From Liquorilactobacillus uvarum DSM 19971 (GTDB taxonomy: Bacteria > Bacillota > Bacilli > Lactobacillales > Lactobacillaceae): 64,000 bases of DNA. How positions within the stretch are numbered: position 1 is the first letter of the stretch; each line of letters opens with the position of its first letter. Location: positions 120,773 through 184,772 of the forward strand of contig NZ_AZEG01000002.1 of NCBI RefSeq assembly GCF_001434935.1, written 5' to 3'. Below the pieces are notes generated by a model. It was not told the origin of the DNA, made no database searches, and saw only the letters and a program-made list of their open reading frames with translations. The position numbers and the translations under genes were made by a program. Positions 1 through 7,895 of the stretch are shown one piece after another.

Positions 1-636
1 AATTCGTGGTTTCGCAATAGGCAAAACAATTCTGCGCAATGTTTGCCATTGAGTCGCTCCTAATGCACGTGAAGTATAGCGATACATTTCAGGAACTCCT
101 TTAAATGCATCAACACATAGAGTTGAAATTGTCGGCAAAATCATCATAGCAAGAATAATTGCCCCAGCCAGCAGTCCAAAACCTGTCCCACCCATGGTAA
201 CTCTCAATAAGGGAACGACGACTGATATCCCAACAAAACCATAGACAACCGCTGGAATTCCTATCAACATTTCAATTGCAAGTCGTAAATAATTCCTTCC
301 TCTGGAAAACTTGATTTCAGAAATAAAAATTGCTGTCCCAAATGAAAAAGGAAACGCCAAAAAAACCGCCAGAATGGTAACAATCATCGATCCAAGCAGC
401 ATAGATAATGCTCCAAAATTTCCATTATTTGGATCCCAGCTTATTCCACTGAGAAAAGATAGTATTGATACCTTGTCCTGTAGAAAAAGGAGTAACCCTT
501 TATAAGTTATAAAAAATATTAGTGCAACTATAATTAATACACTAATTCCAATACACAGAAAAGTTAAACACTGCCCTCTTTTTTCACTTTTGCTAGCTGC
601 GGATCTTTTTTTAAGATCCGTTTGTATGGGATCCAT
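1..636 (-). CDS. pstC: Phosphate ABC transporter permease PstC (3' end cut by window edge)
   Basis: Inner-membrane permease of the high-affinity phosphate importer, pairing with PstA, PstB and the lipoprotein PstS. The frame is open from an ATG at 636 to the window edge, giving 212 residues. A short charged N-terminus is followed by several hydrophobic segments (the first at about residues 23-46). The typical cytoplasmic EAA loop is visible near the edge, with R-A-L-G-A-T and I-V-L-P. The start lies inside the end of pstS, with GGAGG about 14 bases upstream, a 26-base overlap that suggests translational coupling. The assignment rests on sequence character plus position after pstS; the C-terminus is unseen. 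Confidence 0.93.
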   Translation of the reverse strand, partial: MDPIQTDLKKRSAASKSEKRGQCLTFLCIGISVLIIVALIFFITYKGLLLFLQDKVSILSFLSGISWDPNNGNFGALSMLLGSMIVTILAVFLAFPFSFGTAIFISEIKFSRGRNYLRLAIEMLIGIPAVVYGFVGISVVVPLLRVTMGGTGFGLLAGAIILAMMILPTISTLCVDAFKGVPEMYRYTSRALGATQWQTLRRIVLPIAKPRI

Positions 637-1513
637 CAACTTTTGCTCTGCCTCCTTCCGAATTGCTCAGTGTTCCATTCTCGGAACGTTTAAAGTTCAT
701 AGAAGAAACAGGAATATATCCCAACTTAGGAATTATCTTCTGTTGAACATTGTTGGACATCATGTATCTTAAAAAAGCACGCGTATTTTTGTCATTTTTT
801 TTGAGTGTATACATGTGTTCATACGCCCAAATCTTCCACTTATTGGTTTTGACATTTTGCTTTGAAGGTTTAACCCCATTTATACTTAAAGGCTGAATTT
901 TATTACTGATATACGGAAAAGCAATATAAGAAATTGTCCCTGGAGTCGCCCCAACGATCTTGCATACAGTTCCTGTTGAGCTTTGTTCCTGCGCAACCAT
1001 GCTCCTATGTCCTGCCAGACCCCATTTTTCAAAATTATTTCGTGTTCCACTTCCAATTGAGCGATTAATGACAATAATTTTCAAATTTTTTCCACCCAAA
1101 TATCGCCAATTTTTAATTTTGCCAGTAAAAATACCAATTAGCTGTTTCTGAGACACATTTCTCACACCAGTTTTTGGATTCACAATAGGTGTAATACCCG
1201 TAACCGCAATTTGATGATCTTTCAGTTGAGAAGCCTTAATCCCCTTCTTCTCAGACGCAAATACATCTGAGTTCCCAATGTCAATCGCACCTTCTTCAAC
1301 TTGACTTATACCAGTCCCCGACCCTCCTCCTTGAACATTAACAAGTGTCTTTTTATGTCGCAGATTATAACTACTTGCCGCCATCTCAACTATTGGTTGA
1401 AACGCGGTCGATCCTGCCAGTGTGAGTGAATTTTTAGATAAAGGACGGCAGCCTGTTAAAGAAATGAGTACAGCTAATACCAAAAAGCCTAATCTTAATT
1501 TTCTATTGAACAT
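611..1513 (-). CDS. pstS: Phosphate-binding lipoprotein PstS
   Basis: Extracytoplasmic phosphate receptor of the Pst importer, 300 aa. A basic N-terminus and hydrophobic stretch end in the lipobox L-T-G-C with C22 as the lipidated residue, so the mature protein is membrane-anchored. Phosphate-binding signatures are visible: G-S-T-A-F-Q-P near residue 34, G-G-G-S-G-T-G, and later G-S-G-T-R. The start is only about 10 bases after the phoR stop, so it is cotranscribed with the two-component system. Downstream pstC begins before it ends. This is the PstS/PBP-like family; length is normal for lactobacilli. Confidence 0.95.
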   Translation of the reverse strand: MFNRKLRLGFLVLAVLISLTGCRPLSKNSLTLAGSTAFQPIVEMAASSYNLRHKKTLVNVQGGGSGTGISQVEEGAIDIGNSDVFASEKKGIKASQLKDHQIAVTGITPIVNPKTGVRNVSQKQLIGIFTGKIKNWRYLGGKNLKIIVINRSIGSGTRNNFEKWGLAGHRSMVAQEQSSTGTVCKIVGATPGTISYIAFPYISNKIQPLSINGVKPSKQNVKTNKWKIWAYEHMYTLKKNDKNTRAFLRYMMSNNVQQKIIPKLGYIPVSSMNFKRSENGTLSNSEGGRAKVDGSHTNGS

Positions 1514-1523
1514 ACTACCCTAC

Positions 1524-2927
1524 CTAACTCGGATTATCTTTCATTTCTAAGGGAAACGTGACCGTAAACGTCGAGCCGACTCCAACTTGGCTTTTCACTT
1601 CAATCTTACCAGACAGAGCCTTAACATATTCTTTTACAACTGATAAACCTAAACCAGTCCCGCCATTTTGCCTTGAACGCGATGTATCAATCCGATAAAA
1701 ACGTTCGAAAATTCGCTCCTGCTCGTCTTTAGCAATTCCATAACCGGTATCCCTTATGCTCAAGTACCAATCATTTTTCCTGATTTTAGCATTGATCCAG
1801 AGTTTTCCACCTGTTTGATTATACTTAATTCCGTTTTGAATAAGATTGTTGACAACATGCTGTAACTTGCTTTTATCTATATTTACTTGACAATGATCAG
1901 ATATTTGAAGATTAGCTTCAATTTGTTTTTTTTCAAGCTCCGGTTTAAAAGTTTTTAAGATACTTACGATAAAATCGTGAAGATTAAGCTCCGAAATATT
2001 AAGTTGCGGTTTGGAATCTATCCTAGCAAGTGAAAGTATGTCTTCGACAAGTTCTGTTAATTTCAAGCTCTCCTGATAAACAATTTTTAAAAATTCTTCA
2101 CGCGTTTGTCTATCATCCATCGCTCCTTGCAGCAATGTTTCAGTAAAACCTGTAATTGCTGTTATAGGAGTCTTGAGTTCGTGACTGACATTCCCGACAA
2201 AATCCATCTGCATACGTTCAATCCCTTTTAACTCCGTAATATCATACAATAATGCCATTACCAAAAAATGGTGTGCATTAACCGGAACGTAAACAACATG
2301 AGCGTCTACATTTTTGTTAGTCGCATCTATTTTTATTTCTTCATGCTGATCCTGATGAGTCTGAAACGTTTCTTCAATTAGACGGCTTAATTCATATGTT
2401 CTAACTTCATTAACATAAAGTTGCCCCTTTACGTTCATTTCACGACCCATTAGTTCGCTCATCGCATGATTACTTAAATAGATTTTCTGATCTTGATCTA
2501 ACACCATTACTCCAATCGTCAAATACTCCATTAACGAAAAATATCCCCTCTGCTGCGTTATGAAGTCCTTGGAGATATCACGTTGCATGCTTTGAATCCC
2601 ATTGATTGCACGTGCCAATTCATAATATGGATCGCTCGGCTCAAGCAATAAATGTCCCGGTTCTTCATCTTCGATAACAGCACGCAATTTTGAGCTTAAC
2701 AGATCAATTTCTTTTTTCTGTTGCCGAAAACCTACTAAACGAACCACTGTCAGAAAAGAAGCCAAGAACAGCGAAGTGAGCGTTAACCAAATTACTCGAT
2801 TATTTTCCAAAAACATACCGGTAGACTCACGATACCAGCCCATAGAAAAAAATGAAACCACAATCAAACACACCAAGCTTATTAAAAAATTCATTAAAAA
2901 AATTTTAAAAATTTTTATTTTCTCCAC
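1524..2927 (-). CDS. phoR: Membrane sensor histidine kinase PhoR
   Basis: Sensor kinase partner of PhoP, probably sensing phosphate status through the Pst system. It has two transmembrane helices flanking a very short external loop, a HAMP-like linker, a PAS domain, a HisKA domain with the H-box V-S-H-E-L-K-T-P (His about 249 from the chosen start), and a HATPase domain with N-x-I-x-N-G and D-T-G-x-G-I and G-T-G-L-G-L boxes. The start is uncertain: a GTG at 2927 leaves a basic stretch before helix 1, while an ATG at 2894 begins right at it; neither has a well-placed Shine-Dalgarno. It overlaps phoP by at least 23 bases if the GTG is used. Confidence 0.92.
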   Translation of the reverse strand: MEKIKIFKIFLMNFLISLVCLIVVSFFSMGWYRESTGMFLENNRVIWLTLTSLFLASFLTVVRLVGFRQQKKEIDLLSSKLRAVIEDEEPGHLLLEPSDPYYELARAINGIQSMQRDISKDFITQQRGYFSLMEYLTIGVMVLDQDQKIYLSNHAMSELMGREMNVKGQLYVNEVRTYELSRLIEETFQTHQDQHEEIKIDATNKNVDAHVVYVPVNAHHFLVMALLYDITELKGIERMQMDFVGNVSHELKTPITAITGFTETLLQGAMDDRQTREEFLKIVYQESLKLTELVEDILSLARIDSKPQLNISELNLHDFIVSILKTFKPELEKKQIEANLQISDHCQVNIDKSKLQHVVNNLIQNGIKYNQTGGKLWINAKIRKNDWYLSIRDTGYGIAKDEQERIFERFYRIDTSRSRQNGGTGLGLSVVKEYVKALSGKIEVKSQVGVGSTFTVTFPLEMKDNPS

Positions 2928-3633
2928 CTTCAAATCGGTAACCAAATCCCCTGACCGTTTCGATATACTTCGGATCTTTAGGATCCTTTTCAATTTTTTC
3001 ACGCAAATGGCTGACATGCATATCTACCATTCGTGTCTGCCCAACATAGTCGTACCCCCAAACACCGTTTAACAATTTTTCTCTGCTCAAAACACGGTGC
3101 TGACGTTTTATAAAATAAGCAAGCAACTCAAACTCTTTAGGCGTTAATTTTATTTTCTTTTCGTTTTTCTCCACCATGTAATTTGTCAAATCGACTGATA
3201 TATCATCGAAGTTAAAGCGTTCATCCTCATCATCCGATTGAGCAATTTTTTCTCGTCCGTGATTTGCTTCATCAGTTCTTCTTCCAATAGCTTTAATTCT
3301 TGCCAACACTTCTCTAGGAGAAAAAGGCTTAGTCAAGTAATCGTCCGCACCCAGCTCCAATCCAATTACCTTATCGTACTCTTCTCCTTTGGCCGTCAAT
3401 ATCATAATAGGTGTCTTTATCTTTTCTTGCCTTAAACGACGTGTAACTTCCAAACCGTCCATTTGAGGCAGCATCAAATCCAATAAAATAAAATCAAATG
3501 TGCCAGTGACTCCTTTTTTTAAAGCAGTAGCACCATCCATTGCTGTTTCAACTTGATACCCTGCTGTTTCAAGGTTGTATTTCAACAATGTTACAATTGC
3601 AGCTTCATCATCTACCACTAATACTTTCTTCAC
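2905..3633 (-). CDS. phoP: OmpR-family response regulator PhoP
   Basis: DNA-binding regulator, 242 aa, activated by PhoR. The receiver domain (about 1-118) has the acidic pair D8-D9, phospho-acceptor D52 in L-L-D-L-M, T80 and K102. The C-terminal winged helix (about 140-236) has the usual R-M-V-D-M-H-V-S-H-L-R recognition region and G-Y-G/F-G-Y-R ending. The start is a GTG preceded by G6 and six bases of spacer. The gene lies 16 bases after the MinJ-like gene and overlaps phoR, so the four or five genes look like one transcript. Regulation of the adjacent pst genes is inferred from position. Confidence 0.95.
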   Translation of the reverse strand: MKKVLVVDDEAAIVTLLKYNLETAGYQVETAMDGATALKKGVTGTFDFILLDLMLPQMDGLEVTRRLRQEKIKTPIMILTAKGEEYDKVIGLELGADDYLTKPFSPREVLARIKAIGRRTDEANHGREKIAQSDDEDERFNFDDISVDLTNYMVEKNEKKIKLTPKEFELLAYFIKRQHRVLSREKLLNGVWGYDYVGQTRMVDMHVSHLREKIEKDPKDPKYIETVRGFGYRFEGGENKNF

Positions 3634-3649
3634 AGTAGTCCCCCCAAAA

Positions 3650-4801
3650 TTAATGGAATATAATCAGTCCTATCTCATGTGGAGAATCCGCGAAGATAGC
3701 ACTCTCCGCTAATTTCAGATCTCCTTCATAGGTCCGTACCCTAAAATGACAATACGTTGAATCCAGTTTCAATGCTTTGTATAATTCCTCTTCATTTGTA
3801 ACGTTAACACCATTACAAGATATAATGATATCTCCTACCTTTAAATTCATTTTAGCGGCTGGGGTATGCGGTTGAACGGCAATAACTCGCACGCCATTAT
3901 TAGTTTCCGCGTACCAGCGGCCTGCACGTTGGTCTCTTTTTCTACTTATAAAAGATTGAATCCCTAAGAAAAGAAGCATTAGGAGCAACCCGGGGATAGA
4001 TAATTTGGGCAAGAAAATGGATATAACACCCCAAATTATGCTGTAGCCTAGCCAAAAAAAAGATTGCTTTCGAATTTTACCCACAGCTTCTGCCAATGGC
4101 TGTCGCCAAAACTTAACTGCACCTGTAACCCAAAAGGGTAAAATAAAAAGTTCAAATTTCTGTCCATGAATTGAAAGTAGCGGCCAAAAGCTAAGTACAC
4201 TATGAAATAAATCACCTGGCACCAAAACCAGCAAAGGTACCAGCACCGATTCATGCCATTCATACTGCACAAGTCGCCGCCCACGCTTGCCATTGTGAAT
4301 GCTTGGTATAAGTGAAAATTGATTAACTCGCCGAAGCATTAAATATCTAAACAGGAAAAAAAGCGCACATAGAACAAAAACAGAGCTGCCACTGGCATAC
4401 AGAAAGTGTTCATCAAGATTGATTAATTTAAAAACAGTTTGATTTTTAAAAATAGTTTGATTTAATAAAAATAGAAGTGGCAAACTGCCTATTAAGCAGA
4501 AAGCTGCTGTATTAGCAAACAGATATAACAGTAATCCAAAACAAATCAAAATTTCATATATTATAATCCACTGCATTGGAATCATTGTACCAAAAAGAAA
4601 TGTAAGCACAGACCCCACTATACAAAAAAAGAATCCATTTTTTATGAGATGTCTTCCTTCATAGAAGTCATGATTAATTGCTATTCGAAAATTCACCCGT
4701 TCATTTTTTATCCGTTTTTGATATGAAATGAATGTGATCAAGATAGACATCCATAAAGCAGGCTGTACAAAAAGATATAAAAATAATTTAAAAACCCACA
4801 T
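3650..4801 (-). CDS. MinJ-like polytopic membrane protein with C-terminal PDZ domain
   Basis: 383 aa protein with about eight hydrophobic segments over residues 1-280, then a cytoplasmic or wall-side PDZ domain (about 283-365) with the G-V-R-V-I, P-A-A-x-x-x-L-K-V-G-D-I-I and I-x-x-C-N-G-V elements. In Bacillus subtilis, MinJ (topology bridge between DivIVA and MinD) has this architecture and sits beside ftsEX, as here, so MinJ homology is the best guess. The start ATG is preceded by AGGAGGA. No protease active site is visible. It leads into phoP with a 16-base gap. Confidence 0.72.
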   Translation of the reverse strand: MWVFKLFLYLFVQPALWMSILITFISYQKRIKNERVNFRIAINHDFYEGRHLIKNGFFFCIVGSVLTFLFGTMIPMQWIIIYEILICFGLLLYLFANTAAFCLIGSLPLLFLLNQTIFKNQTVFKLINLDEHFLYASGSSVFVLCALFFLFRYLMLRRVNQFSLIPSIHNGKRGRRLVQYEWHESVLVPLLVLVPGDLFHSVLSFWPLLSIHGQKFELFILPFWVTGAVKFWRQPLAEAVGKIRKQSFFWLGYSIIWGVISIFLPKLSIPGLLLMLLFLGIQSFISRKRDQRAGRWYAETNNGVRVIAVQPHTPAAKMNLKVGDIIISCNGVNVTNEEELYKALKLDSTYCHFRVRTYEGDLKLAESAIFADSPHEIGLIIFH

Positions 4802-4888
4802 TTAAGTTTCATCCTCCTAAGATAACGCTTATTCACAGTATAGCAATTTATATCTTCAAGCACAAAATTCTCATCAATACAAAAAGAA

Positions 4889-4924
4889 GGTACTGAGTCA
4901 AAATATAAATTTTGACTCAGTACC
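4889..4924 (-). terminator. Perfect 16-bp hairpin after ftsX
   Basis: Arms 4889-4904 and 4909-4924 are exact complements around an ATAA loop. On the minus strand the stem is followed by TTCTTTTT, fitting an intrinsic terminator for ftsEX and separating it from the minJ-like/pho/pst operon. Confidence 0.8.
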
Positions 4925-5056
4925 TTTATTATACAAACTAACGTTTTTCAACAATCATATTTTTTTAATTTAACTCAGCACTATCCCAAGCTGTGTCCCA
5001 TTTTCATAGGTAATGTTCAAAACCTAACGACTATTGGCATACTTCTTTCAGAGCCA

Positions 5057-5944
5057 TTAAATTTTCAAAAATTTTCTCATCGAAAGACCTGAACCGATAG
5101 CACCTATCAAAATACCAATCAAAATCATTAAGATATCAATTTGAACCAAAAAAATTCCTGGTGAAAGTAACCGATAACCTGTACTTGCTAAGGATGCAGA
5201 AAGTATTCCGTGAATCCACGCATATCCAATATCGACTACAATAATTGGCAATATCGCACCAAACAATCCTGTCCATGCGCCCTCAAGAATAAAGGGCCAT
5301 CTAATAAAACTGTTAGTAGCTCCCACAAGTCGCATAATGGAAATCTCATTGCGCCGCGATAAAATTGTAATTTTTATTGTGTTTGAAATCAAAAAAACTG
5401 CTACAAAAAGCAATAATAAGCTGATTCCCATTCCCCACTTTTGAATTCCATCCACAATCTTGAATAGCTTTTTCGCAGATGCACCACCATACTTTGCATC
5501 ATACACATGTTTCATCTTGCGAACCTCTTTAGCAACTTTTACAGTTTGTGAAGGTTTCTTTGTTTTAACGACATAAACATCATTCAACGGGTTATCATCG
5601 CCACCAAAAAGCTTAAACTCATTACCATAACTTCCGACAACATTTTTCAATTCTTGTTCTTTGCTTGAAAACTTAATATTATGAACACTGTTCAACCCAC
5701 TCAGTTGTTTCTTCAATACTTCACGCTGTTTTGATGTTGTTCCACGATCAATTAATACACGGACTTGCACATCATTTTCAATATCAGCAGCGATCTTATT
5801 AACATTCATTATGATCGACAGCAAGACACCTACAAGGAGCAGCGTAACAGTAACTGCACTAAAAGCTGCAACCGACATCCAGCCATTACGTTTCAAGCTC
5901 TTAAAACTTTCCACAAGATGTCTTTTAACGGTTATTGCTTTCAT
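5057..5944 (-). CDS. ftsX: Cell-division ABC permease FtsX
   Basis: Membrane subunit of the FtsEX complex, which activates cell-wall hydrolases at the septum or sidewall. The 295 aa product has four membrane spans: one near residues 20-45, then three in the C-terminal half, with an extracellular domain (about 50-170) between spans 1 and 2 as in the family. The start ATG at 5944 has GGAGG upstream; the longer frame upstream is just read through ftsE. It overlaps the ftsE stop by 20 bases, giving coupled translation and equimolar subunits. A perfect-stem terminator follows. Confidence 0.95.
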   Translation of the reverse strand: MKAITVKRHLVESFKSLKRNGWMSVAAFSAVTVTLLLVGVLLSIIMNVNKIAADIENDVQVRVLIDRGTTSKQREVLKKQLSGLNSVHNIKFSSKEQELKNVVGSYGNEFKLFGGDDNPLNDVYVVKTKKPSQTVKVAKEVRKMKHVYDAKYGGASAKKLFKIVDGIQKWGMGISLLLLFVAVFLISNTIKITILSRRNEISIMRLVGATNSFIRWPFILEGAWTGLFGAILPIIVVDIGYAWIHGILSASLASTGYRLLSPGIFLVQIDILMILIGILIGAIGSGLSMRKFLKI

Positions 5945-6620
5945 CCTTGTAGCCTCCCCTCTTCTGATCACGAATAATTCTGCCGTCATCAATTTCAAGC
6001 ACACGATGCTTGCGTTCATTCACAATGGAACTATTGTGAGTAGCCATAACAACTGTTGTTCCTTCTTTATTTATACGTTCAATAATTTCCATGATGTCGT
6101 TTGCCGTATTCGGGTCCAAATTGCCCGTTGGTTCATCGGCAATCAAGACACGCGGCTTATTCGCAATTGCACGCGCAATCGCGATTCTTTGCTGCTCGCC
6201 ACCTGAAAGTTCATTCGGAAACATAGTCGTTTTATCAGTAAGTCCTACCAATTCTAAAACACGTTCAACTCGTTCCTTAACTTCCTCAGGACTTTTTTCA
6301 ATTACTTGCTGTGCATAAGCTACATTCTCAAAGACAGTCAGTCTAGGTAACAACTTAAAATCTTGGAAAACGACCCCTAACTCGCGCCGCAGAAACGGTA
6401 CCTCTTTATTTTTGATTTTTTCAAGTTCAAATTCATTTATTTTTATTTGACCGGATGTCGGCATTTCCTCTCGATACATCATCTTAATAAAAGTTGATTT
6501 ACCGGCACCACTAGGCCCAACAACATAAACAAATTCCCCCTGCTTAATGGTGATATTAAAATCATTTGCCGCAATGACATTATTATCATATTCTTTAAAA
6601 ACATGTTTAAACTCAATCAA
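5925..6620 (-). CDS. ftsE: Cell-division ATP-binding protein FtsE
   Basis: ATPase of FtsEX, 231 aa. Walker A is G-P-S-G-A-G-K-S at 35-42, the signature is L-S-G-G-E-Q-Q-R, Walker B is V-L-I-A-D-E-P with the G-N-L-D D-loop, and the H-loop is A-T-H. The start is taken as the TTG at 6620, giving M-I-E-F, because AAGGAGG lies eight bases upstream and the longer GTG version would place that ribosome site inside the gene. It is transcribed after prfB with a gap of about 97 bases, the usual Firmicute prfB-ftsE-ftsX order being secA-prfB-ftsEX. Confidence 0.95.
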   Translation of the reverse strand: MIEFKHVFKEYDNNVIAANDFNITIKQGEFVYVVGPSGAGKSTFIKMMYREEMPTSGQIKINEFELEKIKNKEVPFLRRELGVVFQDFKLLPRLTVFENVAYAQQVIEKSPEEVKERVERVLELVGLTDKTTMFPNELSGGEQQRIAIARAIANKPRVLIADEPTGNLDPNTANDIMEIIERINKEGTTVVMATHNSSIVNERKHRVLEIDDGRIIRDQKRGGYKDESNNR

Positions 6621-6717
6621 AGGGATGTTCCTCCTTATTTTCTGATACACACCACAGTATTATATCATTTATAAGGTTCGTAATATTTCAAAAATATTAC
6701 AAATAAGTTTCAATTTT

Positions 6718-7837
6718 TTAGCTAGGATTATTTTCTTGGAGTTTGTACTGCAGGTAAGCATTAATAAATTCGTCCAGTTCGCCATCCATTACACCTTGGA
6801 CATTCCCAGTTTCATAACCTGTTCGATGATCCTTGACCATTGAATATGGATGAAAAACGTATGATCGAATCTGTGAACCCCAGCCGATATCCAACTGCTG
6901 GCCTTGAATTTCAGCTTTTTTCTTTTGTTGTTCCTCTAATTTCAACTGATACAACTTAGACCTTAACATGCTCTCGGCCGTAGCTCGATTTTGAAATTGC
7001 GACCTCTGTGCTTGACTAGAAACAACAATTCCTGTGGGAATATGGATCAGACGCACTGCTGAAGACGTTTTGTTAATATGTTGACCACCCGCACCGCTTG
7101 ATCTGAAAACTTCCATTTTAATATCATCGGAACGCAATTCAACATCAACATCATCATTCAACTCTGGCATAACATTAACTGATGCAAAAGATGTATGTCT
7201 TCTTCCGGCAGCATCAAAAGGAGAGATACGAACTAACCGATGAACTCCTTTTTCACTGCGCAGGTATCCATATGCATTATCCCCTTTAATCAGTAGGGTT
7301 ACACTTTTAATTCCAGCTTCATCTCCTGCTAGGTAGTCTAATGTCTCGACTTCAAAATCATGTTGTTGTGCCCAGCGGGTATACATTCTCAAAAGCATAG
7401 AACCCCAGTCCTGCGACTCGGTTCCACCTGCCCCCGGATGTATTTCCACAATTGCATTGCTGTGATCGTACTTGCCGCTCAGTAAGAGTTCAAGCTGATA
7501 TTTTTGAAGCCTTTTTTGCGTCTTCTTTACTTTCTGATCCAATTCAACTAAAAGATCCTCGTCCTCCGGTTCAGACTGTAGGAGCTCACATAGAACTTCC
7601 AATTCTTCAACAGCTTCAGCCAGAGCATTAAAATTGTCAAATTTACCTTTTAATCCATTATTGATTTCAATTATTTTTTGTGCGGCAACTTGATCGTTCC
7701 AAAAATCAGGATCAGCCATCTTTATTTCATTTTCAGATATTTTTTCATTAAGGGCATCTAAGTCAAAGAGACCCCCTAAAGTCTGCGACTTGTTTTTTCA
7801 TTTTTTCAATACTGTGCTTATATTCACTAAATTCCAT
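6718..7837 (-). CDS. prfB: Peptide chain release factor 2, with programmed +1 frameshift
   Basis: RF2 releases the peptide at UGA and UAA codons. The reading frame starts at the ATG at 7837 (AGGAG upstream), runs 24 codons to an in-frame TGA, then must shift +1 at CTT-TGA-C to continue to 6718, giving about 372 aa, the family length. The larger part shows the UGA-recognising S-P-F motif (in R-I-S-P-F-D-A) and the catalytic G-G-Q in G-A-G-G-Q-H. A call starting at 7719 would drop about 39 N-terminal residues. It follows secA after a short terminator-like hairpin. Confidence 0.96.
7762..7777 (-). promoter_or_regulatory. prfB: RF2 autoregulatory frameshift site
   Basis: On the minus strand an internal Shine-Dalgarno AGGGGG (7772-7777) precedes CTT TGA C (7762-7768), with the same spacing as the classic bacterial RF2 site. 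Low RF2 lets the ribosome pause at UGA and slip forward, restoring synthesis. Known mechanism; seen directly in sequence. Confidence 0.95.
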
Positions 7838-7858
7838 TTTAGTTTCTCCTTCAAAAAA

Positions 7859-7884
7859 GGGCTGGGACATTTATGTCTCAGCCC
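7859..7884 (-). terminator. Hairpin between secA and prfB
   Basis: Arms 7859-7870 and 7873-7884 pair with one G-T wobble; the minus strand continues into six T (7853-7858) and then directly into the prfB ribosome site. It looks like an intrinsic terminator for secA that may let some transcripts through to prfB. Confidence 0.75.
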
Positions 7885-7895
7885 CTCACTATTAA

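Noticed and set aside
311..772. Short plus-strand frames at the left edge
   Set aside because: The minus-strand pstC and pstS explain the region.
5811..6206. 131-codon plus-strand frame over ftsX-ftsE
   Set aside because: Shadow of ftsE/ftsX, no ribosome site.
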